Source: PRO6 sp035565775
Lineage (GTDB): Bacteria; Pseudomonadota; Alphaproteobacteria; Rhizobiales; Xanthobacteraceae
Assembly: GCA_035565775.1 (NCBI GenBank)
Contig: DATMRW010000025.1
Span: 1 to 64,000, forward strand
Direction of reading: 5' to 3'
DNA length: 64,000 nt
The notes below the pieces were generated by a model. The model ran no database searches. It was not told the origin of the DNA and saw nothing but the letters and a program-made list of their open reading frames with translations. Positions 1-13,106 of this stretch are shown in pieces. Positions within the stretch are counted from its first letter, which is position 1. The number at the start of each line of letters is the position of its first letter. Made by a program: the position numbers and the translations under genes.

Positions 1-2636
<2,636 letters not shown>

Positions 2637-2718
2637 GCTGAGTTTCCAGACGCACAAAAAAGCGCGTCTCATTCCAGGATCGAGATAAAGGGCCAGGATT
2701 GAGCTGACAACGTCGCCA

Positions 2719-2733
2719 GAACATAGGCGGAAC
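2719..2733. promoter_or_regulatory. LexA (SOS) box upstream of uvrA
   Basis: The sequence GAACATAGGCGGAAC is an exact GAAC-N7-GAAC direct repeat (GTTC-N7-GTTC when read toward uvrA). This is the alphaproteobacterial LexA operator pattern. It lies 83 bp upstream of the uvrA ATG. uvrA is a classical SOS gene and ssb nearby has the same motif, so repression by LexA is the natural reading. No promoter elements were assigned. Confidence 0.8.
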
Positions 2734-2889
2734 GAAAACGAATTTCCAGAGACTGCCCGCTGCGAGGCACCGGTTAATCAGCGCAATTGCGAATACGAGC
2801 AATGCTGAAACCGCGATCGTCCTTGGCGAGGTTCCGGCGCGAGGTTGGTGAAAAGGTGCGTATGCCGGGATTTTCGTGCAAGCGGTCAA

Positions 2890-2918
2890 AACAAAAAGGC
2901 CGGCGAATGCCGGCCTTT
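2890..2918 (-). terminator. Rho-independent terminator of the porin gene
   Basis: A perfect 10-bp stem (AAAGGCCGGC / GCCGGCCTTT) with a 4-nt loop is followed on the minus strand by a T-rich run, 24 bp after the porin stop codon. It should end the porin transcript before uvrA. Confidence 0.85.
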
Positions 2919-2942
2919 CGTCAAATTGGTGATTTTGCAGGA

Positions 2943-3677
2943 TCAGAAGCCGGGAGCCGGAACCGTGTTCCAGTTGAAGTGGTAGTTCACGCCTGCCTTG
3001 ACCGTGTGGATCGTGGTGCCGAGCTCGATGCCGGGAGTAAGCAGCGTGCGGCCGAAGGTCTGATTGCCGAAATCTGCATACATGTATTCGACCTTGCCCG
3101 ACCAGTTCGGGGCGAACATGTATTCGAGGCCTGCGCCGACGGTCCAGCCGGAGTGGGTGCGCGATTCCGAAATCGTGGAGAAGCCGTCGCTCAGCGACAC
3201 CTTGTTGTTGGCCCAGGCGTAGCCGCCCTTGGCGTAGAGCAGGGTCGACGGGGTGAGGGTCACGCCGATGCGGCCGGTGACGCTGCCGAACGCATTGATC
3301 TTGTCGCGTGCGACAAAGAGGCCGTCCCTGGCGCTGGCCTGCAGATCGGCGCCCGCGGCGTCAACTTCGATACCCCAGACAAATTGGCTGCCCGGAGCCT
3401 GCCAGTTGTAGCCGATGGTGCCGCCGCCGAAGCCGCCGCTCAGCTCATCCGTGCTGAAGGTCGCCGAGGGGCCGCCGGGGAAGCCGACGCGAACGCGATC
3501 AGACCAGCCGTAGCCGCCGAAGCCGCCGATATAGAAGCCCGTCCAGTTGGTCACGGGGGCAACGTAGGGAACCGGGGGAGCCTTGGTATAAGGACGCGGA
3601 GCCAGATCGGCTGCAAACGCGGGTCCAATCATGCCGAGAACTGCAAGACCAACCGTACCCAAAAGCAGTTTTTTCAT
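2943..3677 (-). CDS. Outer-membrane beta-barrel protein, Omp25/Omp31-like
   Basis: A 244-residue secreted protein. Residues 1-22 are a Sec signal peptide (MKKLLLGTVGLAVLGMIGPAFA, written here only as a position range 1-22), cleaved before ADLAPRPY. The mature part begins with a proline-rich stretch, then NWTGFYIGGFGGYGW, the hallmark of the Omp25/RopB/Omp31 eight-stranded barrels abundant in rhizobia and Brucella. Strands alternate glycine and aromatic residues, and the C-terminal part has VKAGVNYHF. The protein ends in phenylalanine, as outer-membrane barrels do. GGAG precedes the ATG. It has its own terminator and is probably monocistronic. It is likely a structural or adhesion-related surface protein; the substrate, if any, is unknown. 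Confidence 0.9.
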   Translation of the reverse strand: MKKLLLGTVGLAVLGMIGPAFAADLAPRPYTKAPPVPYVAPVTNWTGFYIGGFGGYGWSDRVRVGFPGGPSATFSTDELSGGFGGGTIGYNWQAPGSQFVWGIEVDAAGADLQASARDGLFVARDKINAFGSVTGRIGVTLTPSTLLYAKGGYAWANNKVSLSDGFSTISESRTHSGWTVGAGLEYMFAPNWSGKVEYMYADFGNQTFGRTLLTPGIELGTTIHTVKAGVNYHFNWNTVPAPGF

Positions 3678-4126
3678 GTCCCGATCTCCAAAGCTGTTTT
3701 CGTCCGCCGTTTCTCTCCAAACGTCCCCAGGGGAGGCGGCGCCAGAAACTGTAAAGCGAATATTACCGATTTCCCCATCGAATACCGTCGCAGATGTGCA
3801 ACACCGGATCGCAATTGCGGGCAGCTTCTGCGGATTTTCGTCAAAGGTGACGGTGCGCTAGTGCCGGTTGCTTCCGGGCACCGGAGGCTGGGGCTCTTGC
3901 TTGATCGCCGGGTGAGAAGGCACTATCTCTGGAACGAATGTAGAACGTGCCAATTCGCGATCGGTGTGGATAAGCGGCTCCGGTCAATCGCGGCCGGCTG
4001 CCGGGACGTATAGGGTCAGCAGGATTTTGCCGACGCGGATTGATTTCGCTGCCTTGCTCTTCTCGATCGGAGGTGCGGGTGGCCGGTCCGGTCGGCTTTT
4101 TGATTATGACTAGCGGAGACGAGAAG
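3678..4126. other. Divergent intergenic region between porin and ssb
   Basis: About 449 bp separate the divergent porin and ssb starts. A LexA-type box lies at 3932-3946. Small ORFs on both strands here show no recognisable protein signature. Promoters for both genes must lie here but I could not assign -35/-10 elements with confidence. Confidence 0.6.
3932..3946. promoter_or_regulatory. LexA (SOS) box upstream of ssb
   Basis: GAACGAATGTAGAAC is a second exact GAAC-N7-GAAC repeat. It lies 181 bp before the ssb ATG in the porin-ssb intergenic region. ssb and uvrA share SOS control in many bacteria, which supports a real operator. The porin start is a similar distance away on the other side, so the box could also touch that promoter. 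Confidence 0.75.
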
Positions 4127-4636
4127 ATGTCAGGAAGTGTGAACAAGGTGATCCTGGTGGGAAATCTGGGGGCTGACCCGGAGATCCGCCGGACTCAGGA
4201 CGGGCGTCCGATCGCCAATCTGCGCATCGCGACATCTGAGACCTGGCGCGACAAGGGCACCGGCGAGCGCAAGGAAAAGACCGAGTGGCACCGCGTGGTG
4301 ATCTTCAATGAGGGGCTGTGCCGGGTCGCCGAGCAGTACCTGAAGAAGGGCGCGAAGGTTTATATCGAGGGCCAGTTGCAGACCCGCAAATGGACCGACC
4401 AGAGCGGCATCGAGAAGTATAGCACCGAAGTCGTGCTGCAGGGCTTCAACTCGACCCTGACCATGCTCGACGGTCGCGGCGGCGGCGTCGGGGGTGGTGG
4501 CGGCTATGGCGGCGATGACATGGGCGGCGATTTCGGCGGCAGCGTCGGTGGCGGCGGTTCCCGCCGTGCGGTGACTGGCGGCTCCAGCGGCGGCGGCAGC
4601 CGCGGCGGCGACATGGACGACGAGATCCCGTTCTAA
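4127..4636 (+). CDS. ssb: Single-stranded DNA-binding protein
   Basis: Binds and protects single-stranded DNA in replication, recombination and repair. 169 residues: an OB-fold at about 1-115 beginning MSGSVNKVILVGNLG, with the conserved ETWRDK and TEWHRVV segments; a long glycine-rich linker; and the acidic tip DMDDEIPF that recruits partner proteins. I chose ATG 4127 because it gives the family N-terminus and follows GGAGACGAGA. An in-frame ATG at 4106 would add seven residues. ssb is followed by gyrA, an order seen in related rhizobia. A LexA box lies upstream. Confidence 0.97.
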   Translation: MSGSVNKVILVGNLGADPEIRRTQDGRPIANLRIATSETWRDKGTGERKEKTEWHRVVIFNEGLCRVAEQYLKKGAKVYIEGQLQTRKWTDQSGIEKYSTEVVLQGFNSTLTMLDGRGGGVGGGGGYGGDDMGGDFGGSVGGGGSRRAVTGGSSGGGSRGGDMDDEIPF

Positions 4637-4954
4637 CGAAACGCGCATCCGTGGGGCCGCAATCGGCCCTTGCGGAACATCGGCTGCCCGCCGTGCGAGC
4701 GGAACGTCGCGGCGGGTGCCGGAAATCTTTAAGTATTTGGAAAAACAGATAAAAAATACAAAGACCGCCGGCGGGCAGGGGTGGTTTGAAGCGCAAAGAT
4801 GCGCTATATGATTCTGCCGGGTCGTTCGGTTTGAGTGCGGCCCTGCAGGCAGGCGGTCATATGTCGTCCGATCGTCGTGCCGCTCCCCGTTTCTGTGCGG
4901 CATGTGGTGCGGATCGCGCTGCTAGGTCGCTGGATAAGCAGTTGGACACCGCCT
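4637..4954. other. Intergenic region ssb-gyrA
   Basis: About 318 bp. A six-pair hairpin GGGCCG/CGGCCC at 4654-4669 has no T-run, so it is at best a weak terminator. An AT-rich patch at 4729-4762 stands out from the GC-rich surroundings and may mark the gyrA promoter. GANTC sites occur at 4810 and 4969. No gene seen. Confidence 0.45.
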
Positions 4955-7708
<2,754 letters not shown>

Positions 7709-7748
7709 GGCGCGACGTTAGAAAGTCTCGCTAAGCAATTGAAAAGAG

Positions 7749-7779
7749 AGCCTCCGTGCGGTTTGCGCGGAGGCTTTTT
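7749..7779 (+). terminator. Rho-independent terminator of gyrA
   Basis: An 8-bp perfect stem AGCCTCCG/CGGAGGCT, extended by weaker inner pairs, is followed by TTTTT, about 40 bp after the gyrA stop. Confidence 0.88.
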
Positions 7780-7828
7780 CAGTTTGGCCCTGGGAGGGGT
7801 GGGCAAGGGTCGGGGATAAAAAAGCTGG

Positions 7829-8080
7829 TTACTGGCGCGAGGTGGAGATGATGCGGGCCGCGCGGATCGGGAGGCCGGCGCTCGCCTGGTAGAGGCAGAT
7901 CGCCTCGATCTGCGGCCACGTCTGCTGATCGCAATTCCTGATCGCCCGAATGTCGAGCCGGTCCGACTTGGCCAATGCCGTCGGGACGCTGGCTTCGACC
8001 TGCGGCGCGAAGCCCGGCAGGATGGTCAGGGCGCTGGCAATGAAGGCGGCAATGGCGATCGCCGAAAAAGCCTTGATCAT
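7829..8080 (-). CDS. Small secreted protein of unknown function
   Basis: An 83-residue protein with an N-terminal Sec signal (hydrophobic AIAIAAFIASALTILPG, cleavage probably after VEA near residue 30). The short mature part has two cysteines in RNCDQQTWPQIEAICL, plausibly one disulfide in the periplasm. Similar tiny exported proteins with a 'CDQQTWP' core are, as I recall, common in the Bradyrhizobium group. No enzyme motif is visible. It is convergent with gyrA and divergent from coaD. Function unknown; I am fairly confident that it is real because of the signal peptide and the codon pattern. Confidence 0.7.
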   Translation of the reverse strand: MIKAFSAIAIAAFIASALTILPGFAPQVEASVPTALAKSDRLDIRAIRNCDQQTWPQIEAICLYQASAGLPIRAARIISTSRQ

Positions 8081-8293
8081 GACGTTTCCCCGTCGCTGGC
8101 CTTGTGGCCTGCATTGGTTTTTTCAATGCAGTCACACTAGACGCCCAAGGTTTCAGCCCGTTGTTGCCGGCCGCTGAAAAGGGTTTCGTCTCCCCGAGGT
8201 TTTGTTTCGTTGCGCCGGTCACGACGACATATTCGGCGTCCCGAGTTTCTCCCGCAGGCTTGCGGCCACTTCCGCGGCAAGGTAGAGGGAACA

Positions 8294-8791
8294 ATGCCTC
8301 GCATCGCGCTCTATCCGGGATCGTTCGATCCCGTCACCAATGGTCATCTGGATGTCGTCCGGCAGGCGGTGAGCCTCGCTGACCGGCTTGTGGTGGCGAT
8401 TGGCATTCACCCCGGCAAGAAGCCGCTGTTCTCGGTCGAGGAGCGGCTCGACATGGTCCGTGCGGTCTTTGCTCCGCTGGCCAGGGATGCCGGCTGCGAA
8501 CTCGACTGCATCACCTTCGACGATCTGACCGTGACGGCCGCCCAGCGGGTCGGCGCGCGGCTCCTGATCCGTGGGCTGCGCGACGGCACCGATCTCGATT
8601 ATGAGATGCAGATCGCCGGAATGAATGAGACCATGGCGCCCGACGTGCAGACGATATTCATCCCCGCTTCGGCGATGGTCCGCCCGATCACCGCCACACT
8701 AGTGCGGCAAATCGCGGGAATGGGGGGCGACGTCTCCAAATTCGTGCCCGCAGAAGTTGCGGCGCGTCTGAAAGCCAAGTTCGCCGGCTGA
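8294..8791 (+). CDS. coaD: Pantetheine-phosphate adenylyltransferase
   Basis: Fourth step of coenzyme A synthesis: transfers AMP from ATP to 4'-phosphopantetheine, giving dephospho-CoA. 166 residues, the normal length. The nucleotidyltransferase signature is at the N-terminus (ALYPGSFDPVTNGHLDVV, containing the (T/H)xGH motif as NGH), with LIRGLRDGTDLDYE in the middle and GGDVSKFVP near the end. ATG 8294 follows AGAGGGA and gives the exact family start; earlier in-frame codons are not homologous. It is followed 26 bp later by a periplasmic cyclophilin gene and may share its transcript. Confidence 0.97.
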   Translation: MPRIALYPGSFDPVTNGHLDVVRQAVSLADRLVVAIGIHPGKKPLFSVEERLDMVRAVFAPLARDAGCELDCITFDDLTVTAAQRVGARLLIRGLRDGTDLDYEMQIAGMNETMAPDVQTIFIPASAMVRPITATLVRQIAGMGGDVSKFVPAEVAARLKAKFAG

Positions 8792-8817
8792 CCGGCATCC
8801 TACCGACCGGAGCACTC

Positions 8818-9381
8818 ATGATCCGAATTTTTGCTGTCCTTGCTGCGCTGCTGTTCGCGGCTCCTGCCTGGGCGCAGGCGCTGCCCGCCAATCTCGACAA
8901 GGCCAACGCCATTGTCATCGACACCAACAAAGGCCGCATCGTCATCAAGCTGCGCACCGATATCGCGCCCCAGCACGCCGAGCGCCTCAAGCTGCTGGCC
9001 CGCGAAGGTTTTTATGACAACGTGCCGTTCCATCGGGTGATGAAGGGCTTCATGGCCCAGACCGGCGACGGCCAGCATTTCAACGGCACCGGCGGCTCCA
9101 AGCATCCGAACCTTAAGGCGGAATTCTCCAACGTACAGTTCAAGCGCGGCATCGTCGGCATGGCGCGGCGCGGGGACAGCGTCGATTCCGCCAATTCGCA
9201 GTTCTTCATCATGTTCGCGGAAGCACCCAGCCTGAACGGTCAGTACACCGTGATCGGCGAGGTTGTCGCCGGCATGGATGTCGTCGACAGCATCAAGAAA
9301 GCCCCTCCGGGGGTTCCGACCGGCACCGTTCTCGATCCGGACAAGATGCTAAAGGTCCAGGTCGCGTCGGACATCCGCTGA
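8818..9381 (+). CDS. Exported peptidyl-prolyl cis-trans isomerase (cyclophilin)
   Basis: Cyclophilin that speeds proline isomerisation during folding. 187 residues. A signal peptide (about 1-20, ending APAWAQA) sends it to the periplasm. The cyclophilin core follows: FHRVMKGFMAQTGDG (catalytic arginine in FHRV), GMARRGDSVDSANSQFFI and the C-terminal NGQYTVIGEV. A second cyclophilin without signal peptide lies 68 bp downstream, so the two serve periplasm and cytoplasm. Probably cotranscribed with coaD and ppiB as far as the terminator at 9940. Confidence 0.94.
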   Translation: MIRIFAVLAALLFAAPAWAQALPANLDKANAIVIDTNKGRIVIKLRTDIAPQHAERLKLLAREGFYDNVPFHRVMKGFMAQTGDGQHFNGTGGSKHPNLKAEFSNVQFKRGIVGMARRGDSVDSANSQFFIMFAEAPSLNGQYTVIGEVVAGMDVVDSIKKAPPGVPTGTVLDPDKMLKVQVASDIR

Positions 9382-9449
9382 CCCGCGGCCCGTCGGCTTC
9401 CTATATCCAGACTGTTTTTAGACCAAGTCACCGAAAGAAAGGACGGGCC

Positions 9450-9917
9450 ATGGCCGTCACCGAAAATACCCTGATCCTCGAGACCTCGCAGGGCGACGTC
9501 ACCATCGAGATGCGCCCCGATCTCGCCCCGAACCACGTCGCTCGCATCAAGGAACTGGTGCGCGAGGGCTTTTATGACGGCATCGTGTTTCACCGCGTGA
9601 TCGAGGGCTTCATGGCCCAGACGGGCTGCCCCTACGGCACCGGCACCGGCGGCTCGGGAAAGAAGCTCAAGGCCGAGTTCAACGCCGAGCCGCACGTCCG
9701 CGGCACCGCCTCGATGGCGCGCGCCGCCAACCCGGATTCCGGCGACAGCCAGTTCTTCATCTGCTTTGACGACGCCCGCTTCCTGGACAACCAGTACACC
9801 GTCTGGGGCAAGGTGACCGAGGGTATGGAGAACGTCGACAAGATCAAGCGCGGCGAGCCGGTCCAGAACCCTGACAAAATCGTCAAGGCCCGGATGGCGA
9901 TCGACAGCGCCTCCTGA
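9450..9917 (+). CDS. ppiB: Cytoplasmic peptidyl-prolyl cis-trans isomerase (cyclophilin B type)
   Basis: Cytosolic cyclophilin, 155 residues, no signal peptide. Motifs: FHRVIEGFMAQTGCP, TASMARAANPDSGDSQFFICF and NQYTVWGKV. The catalytic arginine of FHRV and the SQFFI core are intact. AAAGAAAGGA lies before the ATG. It resembles the upstream exported paralogue throughout its core, consistent with an old tandem duplication with loss or gain of the export signal. A strong terminator follows. Confidence 0.95.
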   Translation: MAVTENTLILETSQGDVTIEMRPDLAPNHVARIKELVREGFYDGIVFHRVIEGFMAQTGCPYGTGTGGSGKKLKAEFNAEPHVRGTASMARAANPDSGDSQFFICFDDARFLDNQYTVWGKVTEGMENVDKIKRGEPVQNPDKIVKARMAIDSAS

Positions 9918-9939
9918 GCCCGGGATTTTCAGTCCTCTG

Positions 9940-9974
9940 CAATGGCCGGGATGCGTCCCGGCCATTGTTTTTTT
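9940..9974 (+). terminator. Rho-independent terminator of ppiB
   Basis: A perfect 12-bp stem (CAATGGCCGGGA / TCCCGGCCATTG) with loop TGCG is followed by TTTTTTT. It separates the coaD-cyclophilin group from queA. Confidence 0.92.
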
Positions 9975-10035
9975 GGGCGGGCGGGTCCAGTGATACCGCA
10001 TAGCCGCCCAGAACACTGAGCCAGAAGTTTGGGAT

Positions 10036-11118
10036 ATGCGTACTGACCTTTTCGATTTCGAGCTCCCGGCCGACTGCATCGCCTTGCGGCCGGTCGTCCC
10101 GCGTGACGGCGCCAAAATGCTGGTGGTCCGTCCGGGCCAGCCGCTCGAGGATCGGACCGTGCGCGATCTGCCGCAGCTTCTCGCGCCGGGCGATCAGCTC
10201 GTGGTCAACGATACGAAGGTGATCTCGGCGCAGCTCACCGGCCGCCGGCTCGGCGGCGAGATCCAGCCGAGGATCGAGGCGACGCTGATCAAGCGCCTCG
10301 ACGGCTCGCGCTGGCAGGCTCTGGTGAAGCCGGCCAAGCGGCTGTCGCCGGGCGACGCGGTGCGGTTCGGCAATGAGGGGCGGGTGTGCCTGCTTGGCAA
10401 TCTCGACGCCACGGTCGAGAGCAAGGGTGAGGCGGGCGAGGTGGTGCTTTCATTCGCCTTCCATGGCCCGGTTCTGGATCAGGCCATCGCCGATGTCGGC
10501 GCGACGCCGCTGCCGCCCTACATCGCCTCCAAGCGCGAGCCCGACAGCCAGGACGCGGCCGATTACCAGACGCTGTTCGCCCGCAACGAAGGCGCGGTCG
10601 CGGCTCCCACGGCGGGCCTTCACTTTACTCCGGAGCTCGAAGCCGCGCTGATCGCCCACGGTATCGGCATTCACCGCGTCACGCTCCATGTCGGCGCCGG
10701 CACCTTCCTGCCGGTCAAGACCGACGACACCAACGATCACAAAATGCATGCCGAGTGGGGCATGATCACCGTCGAGACGGCTGCCGCGCTCAATGCCGCG
10801 CGCGCCGCGGGCGGGCGTATCGTGGCTGTCGGCTCGACCTCCCTGCGGGTGCTCGAGAGCGCCGCCGCAGAGGATGGCACGATCCGGCCATTCGCCGAGG
10901 AGACCTCGATCTTCATTACGCCTGGCTACCGTTTCCGCGCGGTAGACGTGATGATGACCAACTTCCATTTGCCGCGATCAACGCTTGTAATGCTGGTCGC
11001 AGCCTTCAGCGGCCTTGATGCGATGAAGCAGGCTTATGCCCATGCGATCGCCCAAGGCTATCGTTTCTATTCTTACGGCGACGCAAGCCTGCTGTTTCGC
11101 GCACCTTTGGACCAATGA
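10036..11118 (+). CDS. queA: S-adenosylmethionine:tRNA ribosyltransferase-isomerase
   Basis: Penultimate step of queuosine synthesis: moves the ribosyl part of SAM onto preQ1-modified tRNA to give epoxyqueuosine. 360 residues, the normal length. Recognisable blocks are MRTDLFDFELPADCIA at the start, the conserved VAAPTAGLHF near residue 200, HVGAGTFLPVK and a C-terminal NFHLPRSTLVMLVAAFSG. Its last four bases overlap the tgt start (ATGA), so the two queuosine genes are translationally coupled although Tgt acts first in the pathway. Confidence 0.97.
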   Translation: MRTDLFDFELPADCIALRPVVPRDGAKMLVVRPGQPLEDRTVRDLPQLLAPGDQLVVNDTKVISAQLTGRRLGGEIQPRIEATLIKRLDGSRWQALVKPAKRLSPGDAVRFGNEGRVCLLGNLDATVESKGEAGEVVLSFAFHGPVLDQAIADVGATPLPPYIASKREPDSQDAADYQTLFARNEGAVAAPTAGLHFTPELEAALIAHGIGIHRVTLHVGAGTFLPVKTDDTNDHKMHAEWGMITVETAAALNAARAAGGRIVAVGSTSLRVLESAAAEDGTIRPFAEETSIFITPGYRFRAVDVMMTNFHLPRSTLVMLVAAFSGLDAMKQAYAHAIAQGYRFYSYGDASLLFRAPLDQ

Positions 11119-12248
11119 GCCTTCCCAATCATTTTGAGTTGCTGGCGCAGGACGGATCTGCGCGCACCGGCTGCCTCACCACGCCGCACGGCGTGGTGCG
11201 CACGCCCGCCTTCATGCCGGTCGGCACAGCGGGCGCGATGAAAGCCATCCACTGGCGGGAGATCCGCGAGGCGGGCGCCGATATTGTGCTCGGCAACACC
11301 TATCATCTCATGCTTCGCCCCGGCGCGGAGCGCATCGCGGAGCTTGGTGGCCTGCAGCGCTTCACCACCTGGAACGGGCCGATGCTGACCGACTCCGGCG
11401 GCTTTCAGGTGATGTCGCTGTCGAAGCTGCGCAAAGTCACCGAGCAGGGTGTCACGTTCCGCTCGCATATCGACGGGGCCAAGATCGAGTTGACGCCGGA
11501 GCGCGCCATCGAGGTGCAGTCGCTGCTGGGCTCCGACATCGCCATGCAGCTCGACGAATGCGTGCGGCTTCCCGCCGATCGCAACGAGATCGAGCGCGCG
11601 ATGCGGCTGTCGCTGCGCTGGGCGGAGCGATGCCGCCGCGCATTCGAGGCAGCCCCCGAAGGGCGCATGCTGTTCGGCATCGGGCAGGGCGGGGATAACC
11701 GCCAGCTCCGCCGCGAAAGCGTCCGCGGGCTCATCGATATCGGCTTTCACGGATATGCCGTCGGCGGACTTGCGGTGGGCGAGCCGCAGGAGGTGATGCT
11801 GGCGATGATCGAGGAGGTCGTGCCGGAACTGCCGACGGATCGCCCGCGCTATCTGATGGGCGTCGGTACGCCGGACGACATCCTTGAGGCGGTCGCGCGC
11901 GGCATCGACATGTTCGACTGCGTGTTTCCGACCCGCAACGGCCGCCATGGCGTGGCCTATACGCGACGCGGCCCGGTGAACCTGCGCAACGCCCGCCACG
12001 CCGACGACCCGCGGCCGCTCGACGAGGAAAGTGCCTGGCACGGCGCGAACAGCTTTTCGCGCGCCTATCTTCATCATCTGACGAAGGCGGGTGAGCCAGT
12101 TGCCGCGATGCTGCTGTCGGAGATCAATATCGCTTACTATCAGAGCCTGATGGGCGAATTGCGCGCGGCGATTGCACAAGGCAATTTCGAGGACGTTCGC
12201 GCCCGCATCCGGGCTGGCTGGGCCATGGGCGATATTTCGCCGCGTTAA
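11115..12248 (+). CDS. tgt: tRNA-guanine transglycosylase lacking the zinc ligands
   Basis: Exchanges guanine-34 of GUN anticodons for preQ1. 377 residues. The TIM-barrel landmarks are intact: FMPVGTAGAMK, TDSGGFQVMS (general base Asp93), GGLAVGEP, and DMFDCVFPTRNGRHG with the nucleophile Asp268. The usual CxCxxC plus His zinc site is missing: the positions with canonical spacing read Ser306, Trp308, Ala311 and Ile337 (26 residues after the third ligand, as in the family). The flanking PRPLDEE and SRAYLHHL are well conserved, so this is clean substitution rather than a frameshift. The enzyme is probably active but zinc-free. Relatives in this lineage may share this; see findings. Confidence 0.95.
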   Translation: MSLPNHFELLAQDGSARTGCLTTPHGVVRTPAFMPVGTAGAMKAIHWREIREAGADIVLGNTYHLMLRPGAERIAELGGLQRFTTWNGPMLTDSGGFQVMSLSKLRKVTEQGVTFRSHIDGAKIELTPERAIEVQSLLGSDIAMQLDECVRLPADRNEIERAMRLSLRWAERCRRAFEAAPEGRMLFGIGQGGDNRQLRRESVRGLIDIGFHGYAVGGLAVGEPQEVMLAMIEEVVPELPTDRPRYLMGVGTPDDILEAVARGIDMFDCVFPTRNGRHGVAYTRRGPVNLRNARHADDPRPLDEESAWHGANSFSRAYLHHLTKAGEPVAAMLLSEINIAYYQSLMGELRAAIAQGNFEDVRARIRAGWAMGDISPR

Positions 12249-12261
12249 GTGAAGTCAGGAG

Positions 12262-12480
12262 TCAGTTGGCTTGAACGGCTTTGAACGAATGCCTCGTGAC
12301 GAAGCCATAGCCGCAGGTCTCGCACACCCAGAGGTAGCTGACGAGATTGTCGCTGCTGTCGAACGCTGATGCCTCCGCGGCGACCATCGTATCGGCGCAA
12401 ACCGGGCAGGTCGGCAAATCGCTGCCGCGCGGAGCGGCGGCTGAAGTGTGGTCGGTCTGGATTGCAGCGAATGCTGTCAT
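12262..12480 (-). CDS. Small zinc-ribbon protein, function unknown
   Basis: A 72-residue protein with two CxxC pairs (CPVCADTM and CETCGYGF) about 35 residues apart, consistent with a single zinc ribbon. The start is placed at ATG 12480 because AAGGAGG sits just upstream; an in-frame ATG at 12540 would add 20 residues without a good ribosome site. No other domain or signal peptide. It is convergent with tgt, only 13 bp from its stop. It could be a nucleic-acid or protein-binding adaptor, but nothing in the sequence says which. Confidence 0.65.
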   Translation of the reverse strand: MTAFAAIQTDHTSAAAPRGSDLPTCPVCADTMVAAEASAFDSSDNLVSYLWVCETCGYGFVTRHSFKAVQAN

Positions 12481-12633
12481 CAAGGCCTCCTTGTTCGGGT
12501 GATTTGCACGAACAGTTAGCCTGATTTCCATGACGATCACGCAACGAAAATGCGTTCGTTTCTTGATTTCTCAAGAGCGCGCGACGGCGTGGATTTTGGC
12601 AATCAGGCTAGTAAAAAAACGTAAGTAAGAAAA

Positions 12634-12972
12634 TCAATCCGCGAGCTTGCGCAGGCTCGCCTCGAAGAGCTGCGTCGTTCTTCCGAAGAACGCCGAACCG
12701 TTCAACTTGGCGGCGTCGGCTGAGAACTGGCCAGAAAAGCCGATGCTGACATCGGCGCCGCCGAACAGCGGCGCAACGTCCGGATTGCGCGAATGTTGCT
12801 TGACGAAGACTTCGCCCTTCACGGTGTTTTCTTTCACGGAGTAGCTGCCGATATAGAACAGCATTCCGTCTCCGCCGCGGATCTTCCCGTCCTGAAAGAC
12901 CAAGACACCGCTGCCACGCCCGGAATTGCCGTCAAGCAAATCGACATGAATCGAGTAGAGCCCGTTGTTCAT
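12634..12972 (-). CDS. GrlR-like small protein
   Basis: A 112-residue protein that resembles the GrlR family: NGLYSIHVDLLDG near the start, GSGVLVFQDGKIRGGDGMLFYIGSY (residues about 20-44) and GFSGQFSADAAKLNGSA toward the end, predicting a small lipocalin-like beta barrel. GrlR is the negative regulator of type III secretion genes in enteropathogens. In soil alphaproteobacteria such proteins occur without that system, so the role here is unknown. No type III genes are seen in this window. It is divergent from the ECF sigma gene; the 204-bp gap holds a CRP-type palindrome. Confidence 0.7.
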   Translation of the reverse strand: MNNGLYSIHVDLLDGNSGRGSGVLVFQDGKIRGGDGMLFYIGSYSVKENTVKGEVFVKQHSRNPDVAPLFGGADVSIGFSGQFSADAAKLNGSAFFGRTTQLFEASLRKLAD

Positions 12973-13106
12973 GCGTACTCTTCAACCACCCAGATCTTGC
13001 GCCAACTGTTTTTACCATTGAATTGCAACGCCGACCATGGCGACAAAGTTGCGGCGATCTGTCGCTGGGAAGGCGAAATTCTTGCGAAATTGCGATCGTA
13101 AGTGAA

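Larger units (their letters stand above)
2637..2942. other. Intergenic region upstream of uvrA
   Basis: About 306 bp between the start of uvrA and the end of the porin gene, both read leftward. It holds the porin terminator (2890-2918) and a LexA-type operator (2719-2733). ORFs here show no recognisable protein, so I see only regulatory sequence. Confidence 0.6.

Noticed and set aside
4786..4812. A -35/-10 promoter for gyrA (TTGAAG, TATGAT)
   Set aside because: The spacer is 15 bp, too short to be trusted without mapping data.
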